Shown here: piece by piece, positions 1 through 8,264 of the stretch
Layout of the letters: each line of letters opens with the position of its first letter
Numbering within the stretch: position 1 is the stretch's first letter
Assembly (NCBI RefSeq): GCF_025398195.1
Contig: NZ_JAODNV010000005.1
Coordinates: forward strand, 1-64,000
DNA: 64,000 nt
Reading direction: 5' to 3'
DNA from: Chelativorans petroleitrophicus
GTDB lineage: Bacteria > Pseudomonadota > Alphaproteobacteria > Rhizobiales > Rhizobiaceae
Made by a program: the position numbers and the translations under genes
Notes under the pieces: generated by a model
Told to the model about the DNA's origin: nothing
Seen by the model: the letters and a program-made list of their open reading frames with translations, nothing else
Databases searched by the model: none

Positions 1-39
1 ACTACGCTATGCTCGAAGAGCCGGCCATGGCAGCGTGAC

Positions 40-441
40 TCAAACCAAAATGCCTCCGGCAATCCCGGCGCGGTTCAGCCCGTTGGCCGACTTTTCGAGC
101 ATCACGCTCGCCCGCGAGCCGCCGGATAGGGTGATCGGGCTGCCCGGAACAAGACCGGCCGTAAGCCGGCTTACCACATCCTGCAATTCGTACCGGTACT
201 GATAGCCGGTCATCAGGACGAGCAGGATGAGCATCCAATAGGCGAGGTCGCGCAGGGAGTGGGACAGGCCTCGCCTTGAACCCAGAACCCCGACGACGAG
301 CACCGACGCCCACAGGCCGAGATAAAGCAGCGAGGCGAAAGCGTTGTTCTCGATGCCGAAGACGCTGCCTGCGTCGTGATTGGCGACAAGCAGGATCAGA
401 CCGGCTCCCAGGACAGCGAGGCTGATCCAGAACAGCTGCAT
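40..441 (-). CDS. Truncated TIGR02281-type membrane aspartic protease-like protein (protease domain missing)
   Basis: Encodes 133 residues. Two hydrophobic segments (about residues 3-21 and 33-50) and a third near 63-77 are followed by GYQYRYELQDV and GLVPGSP, the N-terminal signature of rhizobial clan AA (retropepsin-like) membrane proteases, which are normally about 230 residues. Here the frame stops soon after MLEKSANG, before any DTG active-site motif, and neither other frame down to base 1 reads as the protease domain. The start MQLFW was chosen because it lies 4 bases after the DUF1289 stop, so the two genes are probably co-transcribed. Seen: early stop inside the window. Inferred: deletion or rearrangement has removed the catalytic half, so the product is probably non-proteolytic. 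Confidence 0.6.
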   Translation of the reverse strand: MQLFWISLAVLGAGLILLVANHDAGSVFGIENNAFASLLYLGLWASVLVVGVLGSRRGLSHSLRDLAYWMLILLVLMTGYQYRYELQDVVSRLTAGLVPGSPITLSGGSRASVMLEKSANGLNRAGIAGGILV

Positions 442-445
442 GGCC

Positions 446-679
446 TCAAGACCTCTCGGTACGCTCGCGCGCCAGCCGGGCGCGGCGCGTTTCCCTGCGC
501 GGCCGCCGCTCGACCTGGACAAGGCGCGCGGGAAGTTCCTCCATGACGGCGCGCCGCTCTGCGGGCGTCATCGTCAGCCAGGCGGCGATCTCCGCCCGCG
601 TCCGGCCGCAGCCGAAGCAGTAGCCGGTCTTCTCGTCGACCGAGCACACGAGAATGCAGGGAGATTCGATCATCGTCAT
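446..679 (-). CDS. DUF1289 family small cysteine-rich protein
   Basis: Encodes 77 residues. Four cysteines in the pattern SPCILVC...GYCFGCGRT, followed by EIAAW and MTPAERRAV, are the DUF1289 (YdhL-like) signature, a presumed metal-binding fold of unknown function. The C-terminus is a basic tail rich in Arg. In-frame ATGs exist at 691, 679 and 673. I chose 679 because GGAAC sits at suitable spacing before it. It lies divergently from the CobT homologue and just upstream of the truncated protease gene, an arrangement I recall from related rhizobia. Function cannot be stated beyond the family. Confidence 0.8.
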   Translation of the reverse strand: MTMIESPCILVCSVDEKTGYCFGCGRTRAEIAAWLTMTPAERRAVMEELPARLVQVERRPRRETRRARLARERTERS

Positions 680-787
680 CGCGTTCCACATGGGACGGTT
701 CGCGCTGGAACGCAAGTGCCGCATCGGGGCGGCATTGCCAGCGGCGGCAAGCACCGTTATGCCGTGAGCTCGGATGAAGCAGGTATC

Positions 788-1759
788 ATGACAAGCGGTC
801 TTCCATTCGATGATTTTCGCGCGCTGGCCGGCCGCCCGCCGCCGCCGGATGCGTCTGCGGCGGATCAGGTGCGTGCCGATCTCGCGCCCGAGGCGCTCGG
901 CCGGATCACGGATATTGCGGCATGGTTCGCGGCAGCTACGGGGCACGTGCCCGCGCGCGTGGCGAAGCCGGTCGTGGCGTTGTTTGCCGGAACGCATGCC
1001 GTTTCCCGCCGCCTCGGCGGGGGCGACATAGGCACATTGCAGGCGAGAATCGAGGCCATCGCGGCCGGCGCTGCTCCCATCAGCAGCCTATGCGCGTCGG
1101 GCAATCTCGGCCTCAACGTGTTCGATCTGGCGCTTGAGATTCCCGTTGAAGACATCACGCAGGCCCCCGCACTCGATGAACGGGCGGCGGCCGCGACGAT
1201 GGCGTTCGGGATGGAGGTTCTAACGACCGGCGCTGACCTCTTGTGCCTTGGCACCGTGGACGGCTCCGGCGACGTCTCGGCCCTTGCGCTGCTCTCAGCG
1301 CTTGGCAGCGGCAAACAGGAGGGATGGGAGGATGCCGGAGAAGCCGGGCGCGCGATCATCGCAGAGGCGTTGAGCGTCCACGCCAATCATCTGCGCGATC
1401 CGCTTGAGGCGATGCGCCGACTCGGCGGCCGCGAGATCGCGGCGATCGCAGGTGCCATCCTCGCCGCGCGCACCCAGAAGGTCGCCGTCATCCTCGACGG
1501 ACTTTCCGCGACCGCCGCAGCGGCGGTGCTCCACGCGCTCGAACCGGCTGCACTTTCGCACTGCCTGCTTGCGGGCGTCACCAGCCCGTCGCACAGGCGG
1601 GCTGCCGCCCGGATCGGCCTCGAGCCCGTTCTGGATTTCGGCATACCCGGTATCGGCGCTGCCCTTGCGGCAGAACTCGTTAAGGCCGCTGGCGAAATCT
1701 CCGCCGGTGCGGCAGAGGCGCGTCTTAGGCAGACTTCTGGGCTTAGCGCTCGCACATAA
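788..1759 (+). CDS. cobT: CobT-like protein, active-site motifs lost
   Basis: Encodes 323 residues. CobT normally transfers phosphoribose from nicotinate mononucleotide to 5,6-dimethylbenzimidazole for the lower ligand of cobalamin. Family membership is clear from SGLPFDDFRAL at the N-terminus, VFDLALE, TMAFGME (138-143) and DPLEAMRRLGGREIAA-AGAILAAR (204-228). The catalytic motifs are not there: the GEMGIGNTT loop reads GTVDGSGDVS (155-164), the C-terminal GEGTG motif carrying the catalytic Glu (Glu317 in Salmonella) reads IPGIG (286-290), and the KPPGSLG loop reads APEALG. The frame is intact. It ends one base from the convergent kinase gene. It may be an inactive or repurposed paralogue, with a canonical cobT elsewhere. 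Confidence 0.75.
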   Translation: MTSGLPFDDFRALAGRPPPPDASAADQVRADLAPEALGRITDIAAWFAAATGHVPARVAKPVVALFAGTHAVSRRLGGGDIGTLQARIEAIAAGAAPISSLCASGNLGLNVFDLALEIPVEDITQAPALDERAAAATMAFGMEVLTTGADLLCLGTVDGSGDVSALALLSALGSGKQEGWEDAGEAGRAIIAEALSVHANHLRDPLEAMRRLGGREIAAIAGAILAARTQKVAVILDGLSATAAAAVLHALEPAALSHCLLAGVTSPSHRRAAARIGLEPVLDFGIPGIGAALAAELVKAAGEISAGAAEARLRQTSGLSART

Positions 1760-1760
1760 A

Positions 1761-3284
1761 TCAGGCGCGGGCGCCGCCCGCCGCGTGCGCGGTGGGCATG
1801 GCCGGCAGTTCCTCCATCACACGGGTTGCCGGAAAGGCCACGATCGCCTCCGTGCCTTCGCGCAGCTTCGATTTCAGCTCCAGTGTGCCGCCATGGAGCG
1901 CGGCAAGTCCTTGGACGATGGGCAGGCCCAGCCCCGTGCCCTGCTCGGCGTTCTTGATGGCGATTGATCCCTGACCGAAGGCCGAAAGCACCACCGGCAA
2001 TTCTTCCTTCGGAATGCCGGGGCCGTCATCCTTTATGGCGAGATACTGTCCTCCGCCCGCCGTCCATCCGACGCGCACGCGTACCTCACCGCCTGATGGG
2101 CTGAACTTGATGGCGTTCGAAAGCAGGTTGAGGGTGATCTGGCGCACAGCGCGCTCGTCGGCCAGCAGCCGTGGCAGCACCGGCTCGAACTGCTGGACAA
2201 GCCGGATGTCCTTCGAGCGCAGCTTGAGCGCCATCATGCGGCAGCATTCCCGCACCACCTCGGCTAAATCGAGCGGTTCTTCGTTGAGCTGGTAGCGCCC
2301 CGCCTCGATTCGAGAGAGATCAAGAATCTCGTTGATGAGTTCGAGCAGATGCTTGCCCGATTCATGCACGTCGTTGGCGTATTCGCGATAGGTCTGGTTG
2401 TTGATCGGCCCCAGAACCTCCTTCGCCATCACTTCGGAAAAGCCGAGGATGGCGTTGAGAGGCGTGCGCAGTTCGTGGCTGATGGAGGCCAGGAATCGCG
2501 ACTTCGCCAGGTTGGCTTCCTCCGCGCGCCGGCGCGCCTCGTCGGAAACCGCCTTGGCCGTCTCCAGTTCGGCAATCAGCGCGTCTTTTTCGCTGCGGTA
2601 TGAGAGCAGGCTCACCGAGACCTGATTGCGGTGATGCGCCACATAGCTGAAGAAGGGCAGGGACACGACGAGAAGCACCGCAAGGATCGACTCCACGTCG
2701 AGCGGCAGAGCGGCATGGAGAACGGCATAAGTTGCCACAGGCAGGGCAAAGGTGACGATGGTCGCGCCGCGCAGCGAGGAAGCGATGACTGCGGTGGCCG
2801 CAATCGCCATCAGAAGCACGATTGCAAGGAGGGCGGGAAAATAGGCGACGCTGCAGTGAGGGCAGTCCAAGGCCACCAGATAGGCCCAGCCGATGCCGCT
2901 GAGGAAATGGAAGGCTAGGTACTGCATCTGCAGCCTTTTCGCGTCCATTTCAGCGAGCGCGAGCCTCTCCACGCGCCGGGACAAAAGGAACAGGCCGGTA
3001 AAGCTGCCTCCTATCAGGAGGGCCCAAACCAGCATGTCGGTAAGCAGGCCGAAGGCGAAGCCCGCCCCTCCGATTGCCAGAACCAGAAGCAGAATGGCAG
3101 GGGCGCTTGCAATGATCGCGCTGGCGTGAATTTTCATCATTTCTCGGTCGAAGTCGGGATTGCCGACCGTCTGGGAAAGGCGGTCGCGCGTACGCCGCAC
3201 CGTGCGGATCACTTCCCGGTCGCGATGCGCCCTGGTGCGATCCACTATAAATTTGTTCACCGTCTGGCCGGTATTGAGCGACAT
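1761..3284 (-). CDS. Membrane sensor histidine kinase, PleC/DivJ/PdhS type
   Basis: Encodes 507 residues. A basic N-terminus is followed by about six hydrophobic segments (roughly 55-215), a short coiled coil, then a HisKA domain with SHELRTPLNAILGFSE (phospho-acceptor His270) and YANDVHESGKHLLELINEILDLSRIEAG. The HATPase_c domain has NLLSNAIKF (N box), DDGPGIP (G1) and GTGLGL (G2). The dimerisation-domain sequence closely follows the DivK-interacting kinases PleC, DivJ, PdhS and CbrA. It may therefore signal to the DivK encoded at 60.6 kb. Partner assignment is inference. A GTG at 3296 is an alternative start. The gene is convergent with the CobT-like gene. Confidence 0.85.
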   Translation of the reverse strand: MSLNTGQTVNKFIVDRTRAHRDREVIRTVRRTRDRLSQTVGNPDFDREMMKIHASAIIASAPAILLLVLAIGGAGFAFGLLTDMLVWALLIGGSFTGLFLLSRRVERLALAEMDAKRLQMQYLAFHFLSGIGWAYLVALDCPHCSVAYFPALLAIVLLMAIAATAVIASSLRGATIVTFALPVATYAVLHAALPLDVESILAVLLVVSLPFFSYVAHHRNQVSVSLLSYRSEKDALIAELETAKAVSDEARRRAEEANLAKSRFLASISHELRTPLNAILGFSEVMAKEVLGPINNQTYREYANDVHESGKHLLELINEILDLSRIEAGRYQLNEEPLDLAEVVRECCRMMALKLRSKDIRLVQQFEPVLPRLLADERAVRQITLNLLSNAIKFSPSGGEVRVRVGWTAGGGQYLAIKDDGPGIPKEELPVVLSAFGQGSIAIKNAEQGTGLGLPIVQGLAALHGGTLELKSKLREGTEAIVAFPATRVMEELPAMPTAHAAGGARA

Positions 3285-3329
3285 TGCCCGCTTCACGACG
3301 TCTCTGCGATCAAGAACTTGTATGACCGA

Positions 3330-3968
3330 ATGCTTAAGAGACCCTTCAGTCAGGTGCAGAAAAGGTCAGGACGCGTAGATAGCCGGCAAAGAAAAGGTCG
3401 TTTCCATCACATTGCCGATCTGGTGCTTGCGGTGGCGATTCTTGCGCTTCTTGCGTTGGCGACAGAGCGGCTGGACAGGGCTGCCCTGCAGCAGATCGCG
3501 GGGAGGGCCGTTGTCGCCGACGGAGACAGCCTGACGATCCTGGATGAGCGTATCCGGATTCGCGGCATCGACGCGCCGGAGCTTGCGCAGGAATGCACGA
3601 GACATGGCAATCGATATGCTTGCGGGAGGGAAGCACGGTCCGCGCTGGTGGCCCTGATCTCAGGCGAGACGGTCATCTGCACCGGCCGGGAGCGTGACCG
3701 CTACGGAAGGCTGCTGGCGCGCTGCGAGGCGGATGGGCGGGATCTCGGCCGTATGATGGTGGAAGCGGGTTGGGCGGTTGCTTATGGTGACTATGAGGAT
3801 GCCGAAGTAAGAGCCAGAAGCGCGGCGAAAGGATTGTGGGCTGGCAGCTTCCAGGCGCCAAGCGACTGGCGGGCGGACAACCGGGCGCCGGAGGAAGCGC
3901 GCCACGATTGGCTTATGCGGTTGCTGGGTTTGCTGCGGCAGCTCCTTTGGGGCGGCGGCCTTTCCTGA
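3330..3968 (+). CDS. Thermonuclease (SNase) family protein with N-terminal membrane anchor
   Basis: Encodes 212 residues. One hydrophobic helix (about residues 24-43) precedes a staphylococcal-nuclease-like domain with DGDSL, IRIRGIDAPE, and RDRYGRLLARC, which hold the acidic and arginine residues used for phosphodiester cleavage. The product is likely exported or anchored facing the periplasm. The start is the ATG at 3330, clear of the divergent kinase start at 3284. The exact start is uncertain because no strong ribosome site is visible. Substrate in the cell is unknown. Confidence 0.8.
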   Translation: MLKRPFSQVQKRSGRVDSRQRKGRFHHIADLVLAVAILALLALATERLDRAALQQIAGRAVVADGDSLTILDERIRIRGIDAPELAQECTRHGNRYACGREARSALVALISGETVICTGRERDRYGRLLARCEADGRDLGRMMVEAGWAVAYGDYEDAEVRARSAAKGLWAGSFQAPSDWRADNRAPEEARHDWLMRLLGLLRQLLWGGGLS

Positions 3969-4024
3969 GAGGGGGTGGTCGCTGCGAACCATGTCGTTGT
4001 GCAGCGAAGAGGAAGGTATAGGCG

Positions 4025-4636
4025 ATGAAGCTTTATGATGGCGGCCGGGCTCCGAACCCGAGGCGTGTGCGCATTTTCCTTGCGGAGAAGGGAGTGAGCG
4101 TGCCTCTGGTGCCGGTGGATATGGGCAATCTGGAGCATCGCGGAGAAACGATCACCCGCCTCAATCCGCTGCAGCGGCTGCCCGTTCTCGAGCTTGACGA
4201 CGGCACGGTGATCGCCGAAAGCGTCGCCATCTGCCGGTACTTCGAGGCGCTTCATCCTGAGCCTGCGCTCTTCGGCCGCGGCGCCCTTAGCACCGCCTGT
4301 GTGGAGATGTGGCAGCGGCGCGTGGAGTTTGGCCTCTTCATGGCGGTGGCTGCGGCTTTCCGCCACCTGCACCCGGCCATGAAGACGTGGGAAGTCCCGC
4401 AGATTCCCGAGTGGGGCGAGGCAAACAAGGTCAAGGCTCTGGAATTTCTGGCCTTTCTCGATCGCGAACTGGCCGGACGCCCGTTCATCGCGGGAGACCA
4501 TTTTACCATTGCGGACATCACCGGTCTGGTTGCGGTGCAGTTCATGAAGCCTGCGCATATTGAATTGCCGCAGGACCTCGACCATGTGCGCCGCTGGTAT
4601 GACGAAGTGGCCGCGCGCCCAAGTGCTTCGGCCTGA
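4025..4636 (+). CDS. Glutathione S-transferase family protein
   Basis: Encodes 203 residues. The N-terminal thioredoxin-like domain shows NPRRVRIFLAEKG, NPLQRLPVLELDDG (cis-Pro region) and ESVAICRYFE, the usual glutathione-binding elements. The C-terminal helical domain contains GDHFTIADITGLVA, the N-capping box typical of the family. It is soluble and cytosolic. The substrate cannot be told from sequence. It lies 56 bases after the nuclease gene and 16 bases before the glycosylase gene, so all three may share a transcript. Confidence 0.88.
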   Translation: MKLYDGGRAPNPRRVRIFLAEKGVSVPLVPVDMGNLEHRGETITRLNPLQRLPVLELDDGTVIAESVAICRYFEALHPEPALFGRGALSTACVEMWQRRVEFGLFMAVAAAFRHLHPAMKTWEVPQIPEWGEANKVKALEFLAFLDRELAGRPFIAGDHFTIADITGLVAVQFMKPAHIELPQDLDHVRRWYDEVAARPSASA

Positions 4637-4652
4637 AAAGCAATCCTTGCGA

Positions 4653-5276
4653 ATGAATTCCATGGAAGACGCGCTCGAAACCTTGCTCCGGGAGATCCGT
4701 GCCTGCCGGATTTGCATCGAAAATCCGCGCGGCAAGCCGCTGCCGCACGAGCCGCGCCCGGTGGTGGTCGCCTCGAGGGCGGCCCGAATACTCATTGCCG
4801 GCCAGGCGCCGGGAACGAGGGTCCACGCCTCGGGGTTGCCCTTCGACGACCGCTCTGGCGACCGGCTGCGCGGTTGGATGGGCGTGAGCCGTGTGGAATT
4901 CTACAACCCAGACAAATTCGCCATCGTGCCGATGGGCTTCTGCTTTCCGGGCTATGACGACAAAGGCAGCGATCTGCCTCCCCGCCGCGAATGCGCGCCG
5001 ATCTGGTATGCCCGACTGATGGCCGAGATGCCGCAGATCGAGCTGGTGTTGGCGGTCGGACAATATGCCCAAGCTTGGCATCTCGGCCGCAATCGCGGCG
5101 CGAGCGTAACGGAAACCGTGCTCCAGTGGCGATCGTTTTTCGCCTCTCAAAGGAAGCCACTGGTGCTGCCCCTGCCGCATCCCTCCTGGCGCAACACGGC
5201 GTGGCTGAAGAAAAATCCGTGGTTTGAGAAGGAATTGCTGCCCGTTCTTAAACGGGAAATCCAGGCGCGGATATGA
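4653..5276 (+). CDS. Uracil-DNA glycosylase family protein
   Basis: Encodes 207 residues. Matches the COG1573-like uracil-DNA glycosylase superfamily: an early CRIC pair, ILIAGQAPGTRVHASGLPF (water-activating and base-pocket motif 1), and PLPHPSWRN near the C-terminus (DNA-binding motif 2). Members remove uracil or damaged bases, but some rhizobial ones are untested. Two in-frame starts exist (4653 and 4662). The first was chosen. A wobble-containing 10-bp hairpin (5285-5310) follows the stop. Confidence 0.78.
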   Translation: MNSMEDALETLLREIRACRICIENPRGKPLPHEPRPVVVASRAARILIAGQAPGTRVHASGLPFDDRSGDRLRGWMGVSRVEFYNPDKFAIVPMGFCFPGYDDKGSDLPPRRECAPIWYARLMAEMPQIELVLAVGQYAQAWHLGRNRGASVTETVLQWRSFFASQRKPLVLPLPHPSWRNTAWLKKNPWFEKELLPVLKREIQARI

Positions 5277-5284
5277 CCTGGATG

Positions 5285-5310
5285 CCTTCTGTGTGTCCAA
5301 ACACAGGAGG
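5285..5310. repeat. Small inverted repeat after the glycosylase gene
   Basis: CCTTCTGTGT (5285-5294) and ACACAGGAGG (5301-5310) form a 10-bp stem with one G-T wobble and a 6-base loop. No T-run follows, so it is not a standard intrinsic terminator. It may stabilise the 3' end of the upstream transcript. Confidence 0.45.
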
Positions 5311-5406
5311 ATCCAAGCTATTGAGGTCGCGCAATTCCGGCTGACAACCGGCTCCACTCTCCTGGAACTGCGCTCGCCTCACATAGAGCCTTTTCGACTT
5401 GCGTGA

Positions 5407-5460
5407 GAAAATTTTTCCTGTATAGAGCCATCATAAGCACTACGCTTGGAAAAAATTTCC
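5407..5460 (+). promoter_or_regulatory. Pair of palindromic A/T-core sites before the Lrp-type gene
   Basis: GAAAATTTTTCC (5407-5418) and GGAAAAAATTTCC (5448-5460) are each near-palindromic and are inverted copies of one another, with centres about 41 bp apart, close to four helical turns. They end 12 bases before the start codon of an Lrp/AsnC regulator. Lrp-family proteins bind such phased, A/T-centred palindromes and usually control their own gene, so autoregulation is the simplest inference. Confidence 0.5.
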
Positions 5461-5471
5461 TGGAGTTTTCG

Positions 5472-5966
5472 ATGGATCGTCTCGACCGCAAGATACTGCG
5501 CCTTTTGCAGGAGAACGCCACGCTCGCCGTGGCAGATATCGCAAAGAGGGTGGGGCTTTCGACGACCCCTTGCTGGCGGCGCATCCAGAAACTTGAGGAA
5601 GAGGGGGTGATCAAGCGGCGGGTGGCGCTGCTTGATCCCGCCAAGGTCAATGCGCGAGTGACCGTCTTTGTATCGATCCGCACCAACGTCCACAGCCACG
5701 AATGGCTGCGCCGCTTCTCGGAGGTCATCAAGGAATTTCCCGAAGTCGTGGAATTCTACCGCATGAGCGGCGAGGTCGATTATCTGCTACGGGTCGTCGT
5801 TCCGGACATTGCCGCTTACGACGCCTTCTACAAGAAGCTCATCTCGAAGATCGAAATCCGCGACGTCTCCTCGGCCTTCGCCATGGAGCAGATCAAATAC
5901 ACGACCGAGCTTCCGCTCGACTACCTCGTCCTCGACAAGGAGCCGGCAAGCCCGGCGGCGGCATAA
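5472..5966 (+). CDS. Lrp/AsnC family transcriptional regulator
   Basis: Encodes 164 residues. MDRLDRKILRLLQENATL opens an AsnC-type helix-turn-helix (LAVADIAKRVGLSTTPCWRRIQKLEEEGVI, about 17-46), followed by a RAM ligand-binding domain with FYRMSGEVDYLLRVV. GGAG seven bases before the ATG supports the start. The family senses amino acids and forms octamers. The paired palindromes at 5407-5460 suggest self-control. The gene is convergent with the GNAT gene (2-base gap). The amino acid ABC importer 1.5 kb away is a possible target, by position only. Confidence 0.9.
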   Translation: MDRLDRKILRLLQENATLAVADIAKRVGLSTTPCWRRIQKLEEEGVIKRRVALLDPAKVNARVTVFVSIRTNVHSHEWLRRFSEVIKEFPEVVEFYRMSGEVDYLLRVVVPDIAAYDAFYKKLISKIEIRDVSSAFAMEQIKYTTELPLDYLVLDKEPASPAAA

Positions 5967-5968
5967 GC

Positions 5969-6511
5969 TTAAGCGCGGTCCAGCCGCATGACATGGCGGC
6001 GTGAACCCGCCATGCCAAGCTCGCGGAAGCCGCGCCGGAGGTACATCTCGCGGAAGCCCATGAAGCGGTAGCTAGGAGAATCCGGCTCCACAGGAGAGGC
6101 CTCGACCGCGCTGGCGCCTTCGGCAAAAGCATATTCCAATGCCGCGTCGAGCAGCGCGGAGGCAATGCCTTGTCGGCGGTGGGTCCGCTTGATGAAGAAG
6201 CAGACGATGGCCCAGACATTTCGCTCGGCATCGTCCTGCCAGGGAGCGAGCCGGCGCAGGCTTTCGCGCGGCGCAATGGAACACCACGCGACCGGTTTGC
6301 CGTCCAGATAGGCGAGAATGCCGACCGGCGTACCCGTCTCGACAAAGGACTTCATCGCCTGTTTCCGCTCCGTGTTGGTGGCGGATTGGCGGTTCGGCAT
6401 GTCGCGCCAGGCCATGCACCAGCAATATTTCGGGCCGCCGGAGTCCTCGAACAGCGCCTCGAAATCGGGCCAGCTCTGCTTCGTCACGGGCGCGAAGCGA
6501 AGATTCGCCAA
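5969..6511 (-). CDS. GNAT family N-acetyltransferase
   Basis: Encodes 180 residues. The acetyl-CoA site is visible as VCFFIKRTHRRQGIASALLDAALEYA (motif A, Q/RxxGxG/A pattern), preceded by PVAWCSIAPR. An N-terminal CWCMAW motif is seen in a subset of GNATs. The substrate is unknown. It starts 18 bases after the dehydrogenase gene stop on the same strand, so it is probably the last gene of the ABC importer-dehydrogenase transcript. Confidence 0.85.
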   Translation of the reverse strand: MANLRFAPVTKQSWPDFEALFEDSGGPKYCWCMAWRDMPNRQSATNTERKQAMKSFVETGTPVGILAYLDGKPVAWCSIAPRESLRRLAPWQDDAERNVWAIVCFFIKRTHRRQGIASALLDAALEYAFAEGASAVEASPVEPDSPSYRFMGFREMYLRRGFRELGMAGSRRHVMRLDRA

Positions 6512-6528
6512 GGCCTTTCTCCGTTCCC

Positions 6529-7398
6529 CTATCTTTCGAGACGTGCGAGCAGCGAGGACGTGTCCCAGCGCCGTCCACCCATAGCCTGGACTTCTTTATA
6601 GAACTGGTCGACCAAGGCCGTCACCGGCAGTTTGGCGCCGTTGCGGTTGGCCTCGGCGAGGCAGATGGCCAGGTCCTTGCGCATCCAGTCGACGGCAAAT
6701 CCGAAATCGTACCTGCCTTCGTTCATGGTCTTGTAGCGGTTTTCCATCTGCCAGGAGCCGGCCGCGCCCTTCGAAATGACCGAGATAACCTTCTCGATGT
6801 CGAGGCCCGCCTTCTTGGCGAAGTGGATGCCTTCCGCGAGGCCCTGGACCAGGCCGGCAATGCAGATCTGGTTGACCATCTTGGTAAGCTGGCCCGCGCC
6901 TGCGGGTCCCATCAGGCCAATGGTCCGCCCGAACGCCTCGATCACCGGTTTCGCCCGCTCGAAGGTCGCCGGATCGCCACCGCACATCACCGAGAGCACG
7001 CCGTTCTCCGCTCCCGCCTGACCGCCGGAAACCGGCGCGTCGATGAAGCCAAAGCCGCGCTTTTCCGCTTCCGCCGCAAGTTCACGCGCTATCTCCGCCG
7101 AGGCGGTGGTGTTGTCGATGAAGATGGAACCGGCCTTCATGGTCTGGAAGGCGCCGTCGGGACCGAGCGTGACGGAGCGCAGGTCATCGTCATTGCCCAC
7201 GCACGAAAAAACAAAGTCCTTTCCGCTCGCGGCCTCCGCAGGGTTGGGCGCTGTCGCGCCGCCATATTCCGCCGCCCATTTCTCTGCCTTGGCGGCCGTG
7301 CGGTTGTAGACGGTAACCTCGTGGCCGCCCCGGTTCTTTAGATGCCCCGCCATGGGGTAGCCCATCACGCCAAGTCCGATGAATGCAACCTGTGCCAT
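6529..7398 (-). CDS. NAD(P)-dependent beta-hydroxyacid dehydrogenase (3-hydroxyisobutyrate dehydrogenase family)
   Basis: Encodes 289 residues. Starts with the Rossmann motif VAFIGLGVMGYPMAGHL, then DAPVSGGQAGAENG (substrate-binding loop) and GAGQLTKMVNQI with the catalytic Lys of the family, and a C-terminal all-helical domain. The ATG at 7398 is preceded by GAGGAAG. Enzymes of this group oxidise 3-hydroxyisobutyrate, tartronate semialdehyde or related 3-hydroxyacids. The exact substrate is not settled here. It follows the amino acid permease genes by 32 bases, which suggests a link to degradation of an imported amino acid. Confidence 0.85.
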   Translation of the reverse strand: MAQVAFIGLGVMGYPMAGHLKNRGGHEVTVYNRTAAKAEKWAAEYGGATAPNPAEAASGKDFVFSCVGNDDDLRSVTLGPDGAFQTMKAGSIFIDNTTASAEIARELAAEAEKRGFGFIDAPVSGGQAGAENGVLSVMCGGDPATFERAKPVIEAFGRTIGLMGPAGAGQLTKMVNQICIAGLVQGLAEGIHFAKKAGLDIEKVISVISKGAAGSWQMENRYKTMNEGRYDFGFAVDWMRKDLAICLAEANRNGAKLPVTALVDQFYKEVQAMGGRRWDTSSLLARLER

Positions 7399-7430
7399 AT
7401 GGCTCTTCCTCCTGGTTTGGGGTTCAGCGT

Positions 7431-8264
7431 TCAACGGCCGAGATGCCGAGTCAACCGGCGTTCGATGCGCTCGATCGCGATCCTCAGTATCTCGACCATG
7501 CCGAGATAGATCAGTGCTGCCCAGATGTAGGTCTGGAAATCGAAGGTGCCGGCATAAGCGCGCCGCGTCTCGCCCATAAGGTCGTAGACCGTGATGATGG
7601 CGACGATGGCCGAACCCTTAATCAGCAGAATCAGCTCATTGCCGTAGGGGCGCAGCGCCACCAGAAACGCCTGCGGGAGGATGATCTTGCGCAGCGTCGT
7701 CAGGCGGGAGAGACCGAGAGCTGCTGCCGCCTCCCACTGGCCGCGCCCCACGCTCGCGACTGCCCCGCGCAGGATTTCGGCCTGGTAGGCGGCGGTGTTC
7801 AGCGTGAATGCGAAGAGAGCACAGTACCAAGCCTCGCGGAAGAACCACCACAGGCCCACAGCCTCGAGCTGGGGACGGAAGGAGCCCAGCCCGTAATAGA
7901 CCAGAAAGGTTTGCGCAATCAGGGGTGTGCCGCGAAAGGCGTAGACGAAGGCATAGGCAAGCCCGGAGGCGATCCTGTTTTTCGAGTTGCGGCCGATGGC
8001 GACCGGTATTGAAAGCAGCGCCCCCGCAACCATGGAGATGGCCACAAGCTGGATCGTCACCCAGAGGCCCGAAAGATAGCGCGGGACGTAGCGCCAGAAG
8101 AGATCCGGATTCCAGGACGTGACTAGAAACAGCACGATGCCCAGGCCGACGAGCCCCCACAGCACCAGAAGGGCGATTCCGGCGACGCGCGCGCGCGTCC
8201 ATCGGCGGACGAGTTCTGGCGGCGGAAGCTCGCGGGCGCTCTCGGCGCTTGTAGAAAGGCTCAT
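7431..8264 (-). CDS. Polar amino acid ABC transporter permease (HisM-like)
   Basis: Encodes 277 residues. After a cytosolic N-terminus and one helix (about 29-50), the permease core shows five or so membrane spans and the EAA loop (GRGQWEAAAALGLSRLTTLRKIILPQA). YAFRGTPLIAQTFLVYYGLG is characteristic of His/Glu/Gln/Arg/opine importers. Its ATG overlaps the stop of the other permease by four bases (ATGA), indicating translational coupling. It pairs with the 8261-8974 permease to form the channel. Confidence 0.9.
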   Translation of the reverse strand: MSLSTSAESARELPPPELVRRWTRARVAGIALLVLWGLVGLGIVLFLVTSWNPDLFWRYVPRYLSGLWVTIQLVAISMVAGALLSIPVAIGRNSKNRIASGLAYAFVYAFRGTPLIAQTFLVYYGLGSFRPQLEAVGLWWFFREAWYCALFAFTLNTAAYQAEILRGAVASVGRGQWEAAAALGLSRLTTLRKIILPQAFLVALRPYGNELILLIKGSAIVAIITVYDLMGETRRAYAGTFDFQTYIWAALIYLGMVEILRIAIERIERRLTRHLGR

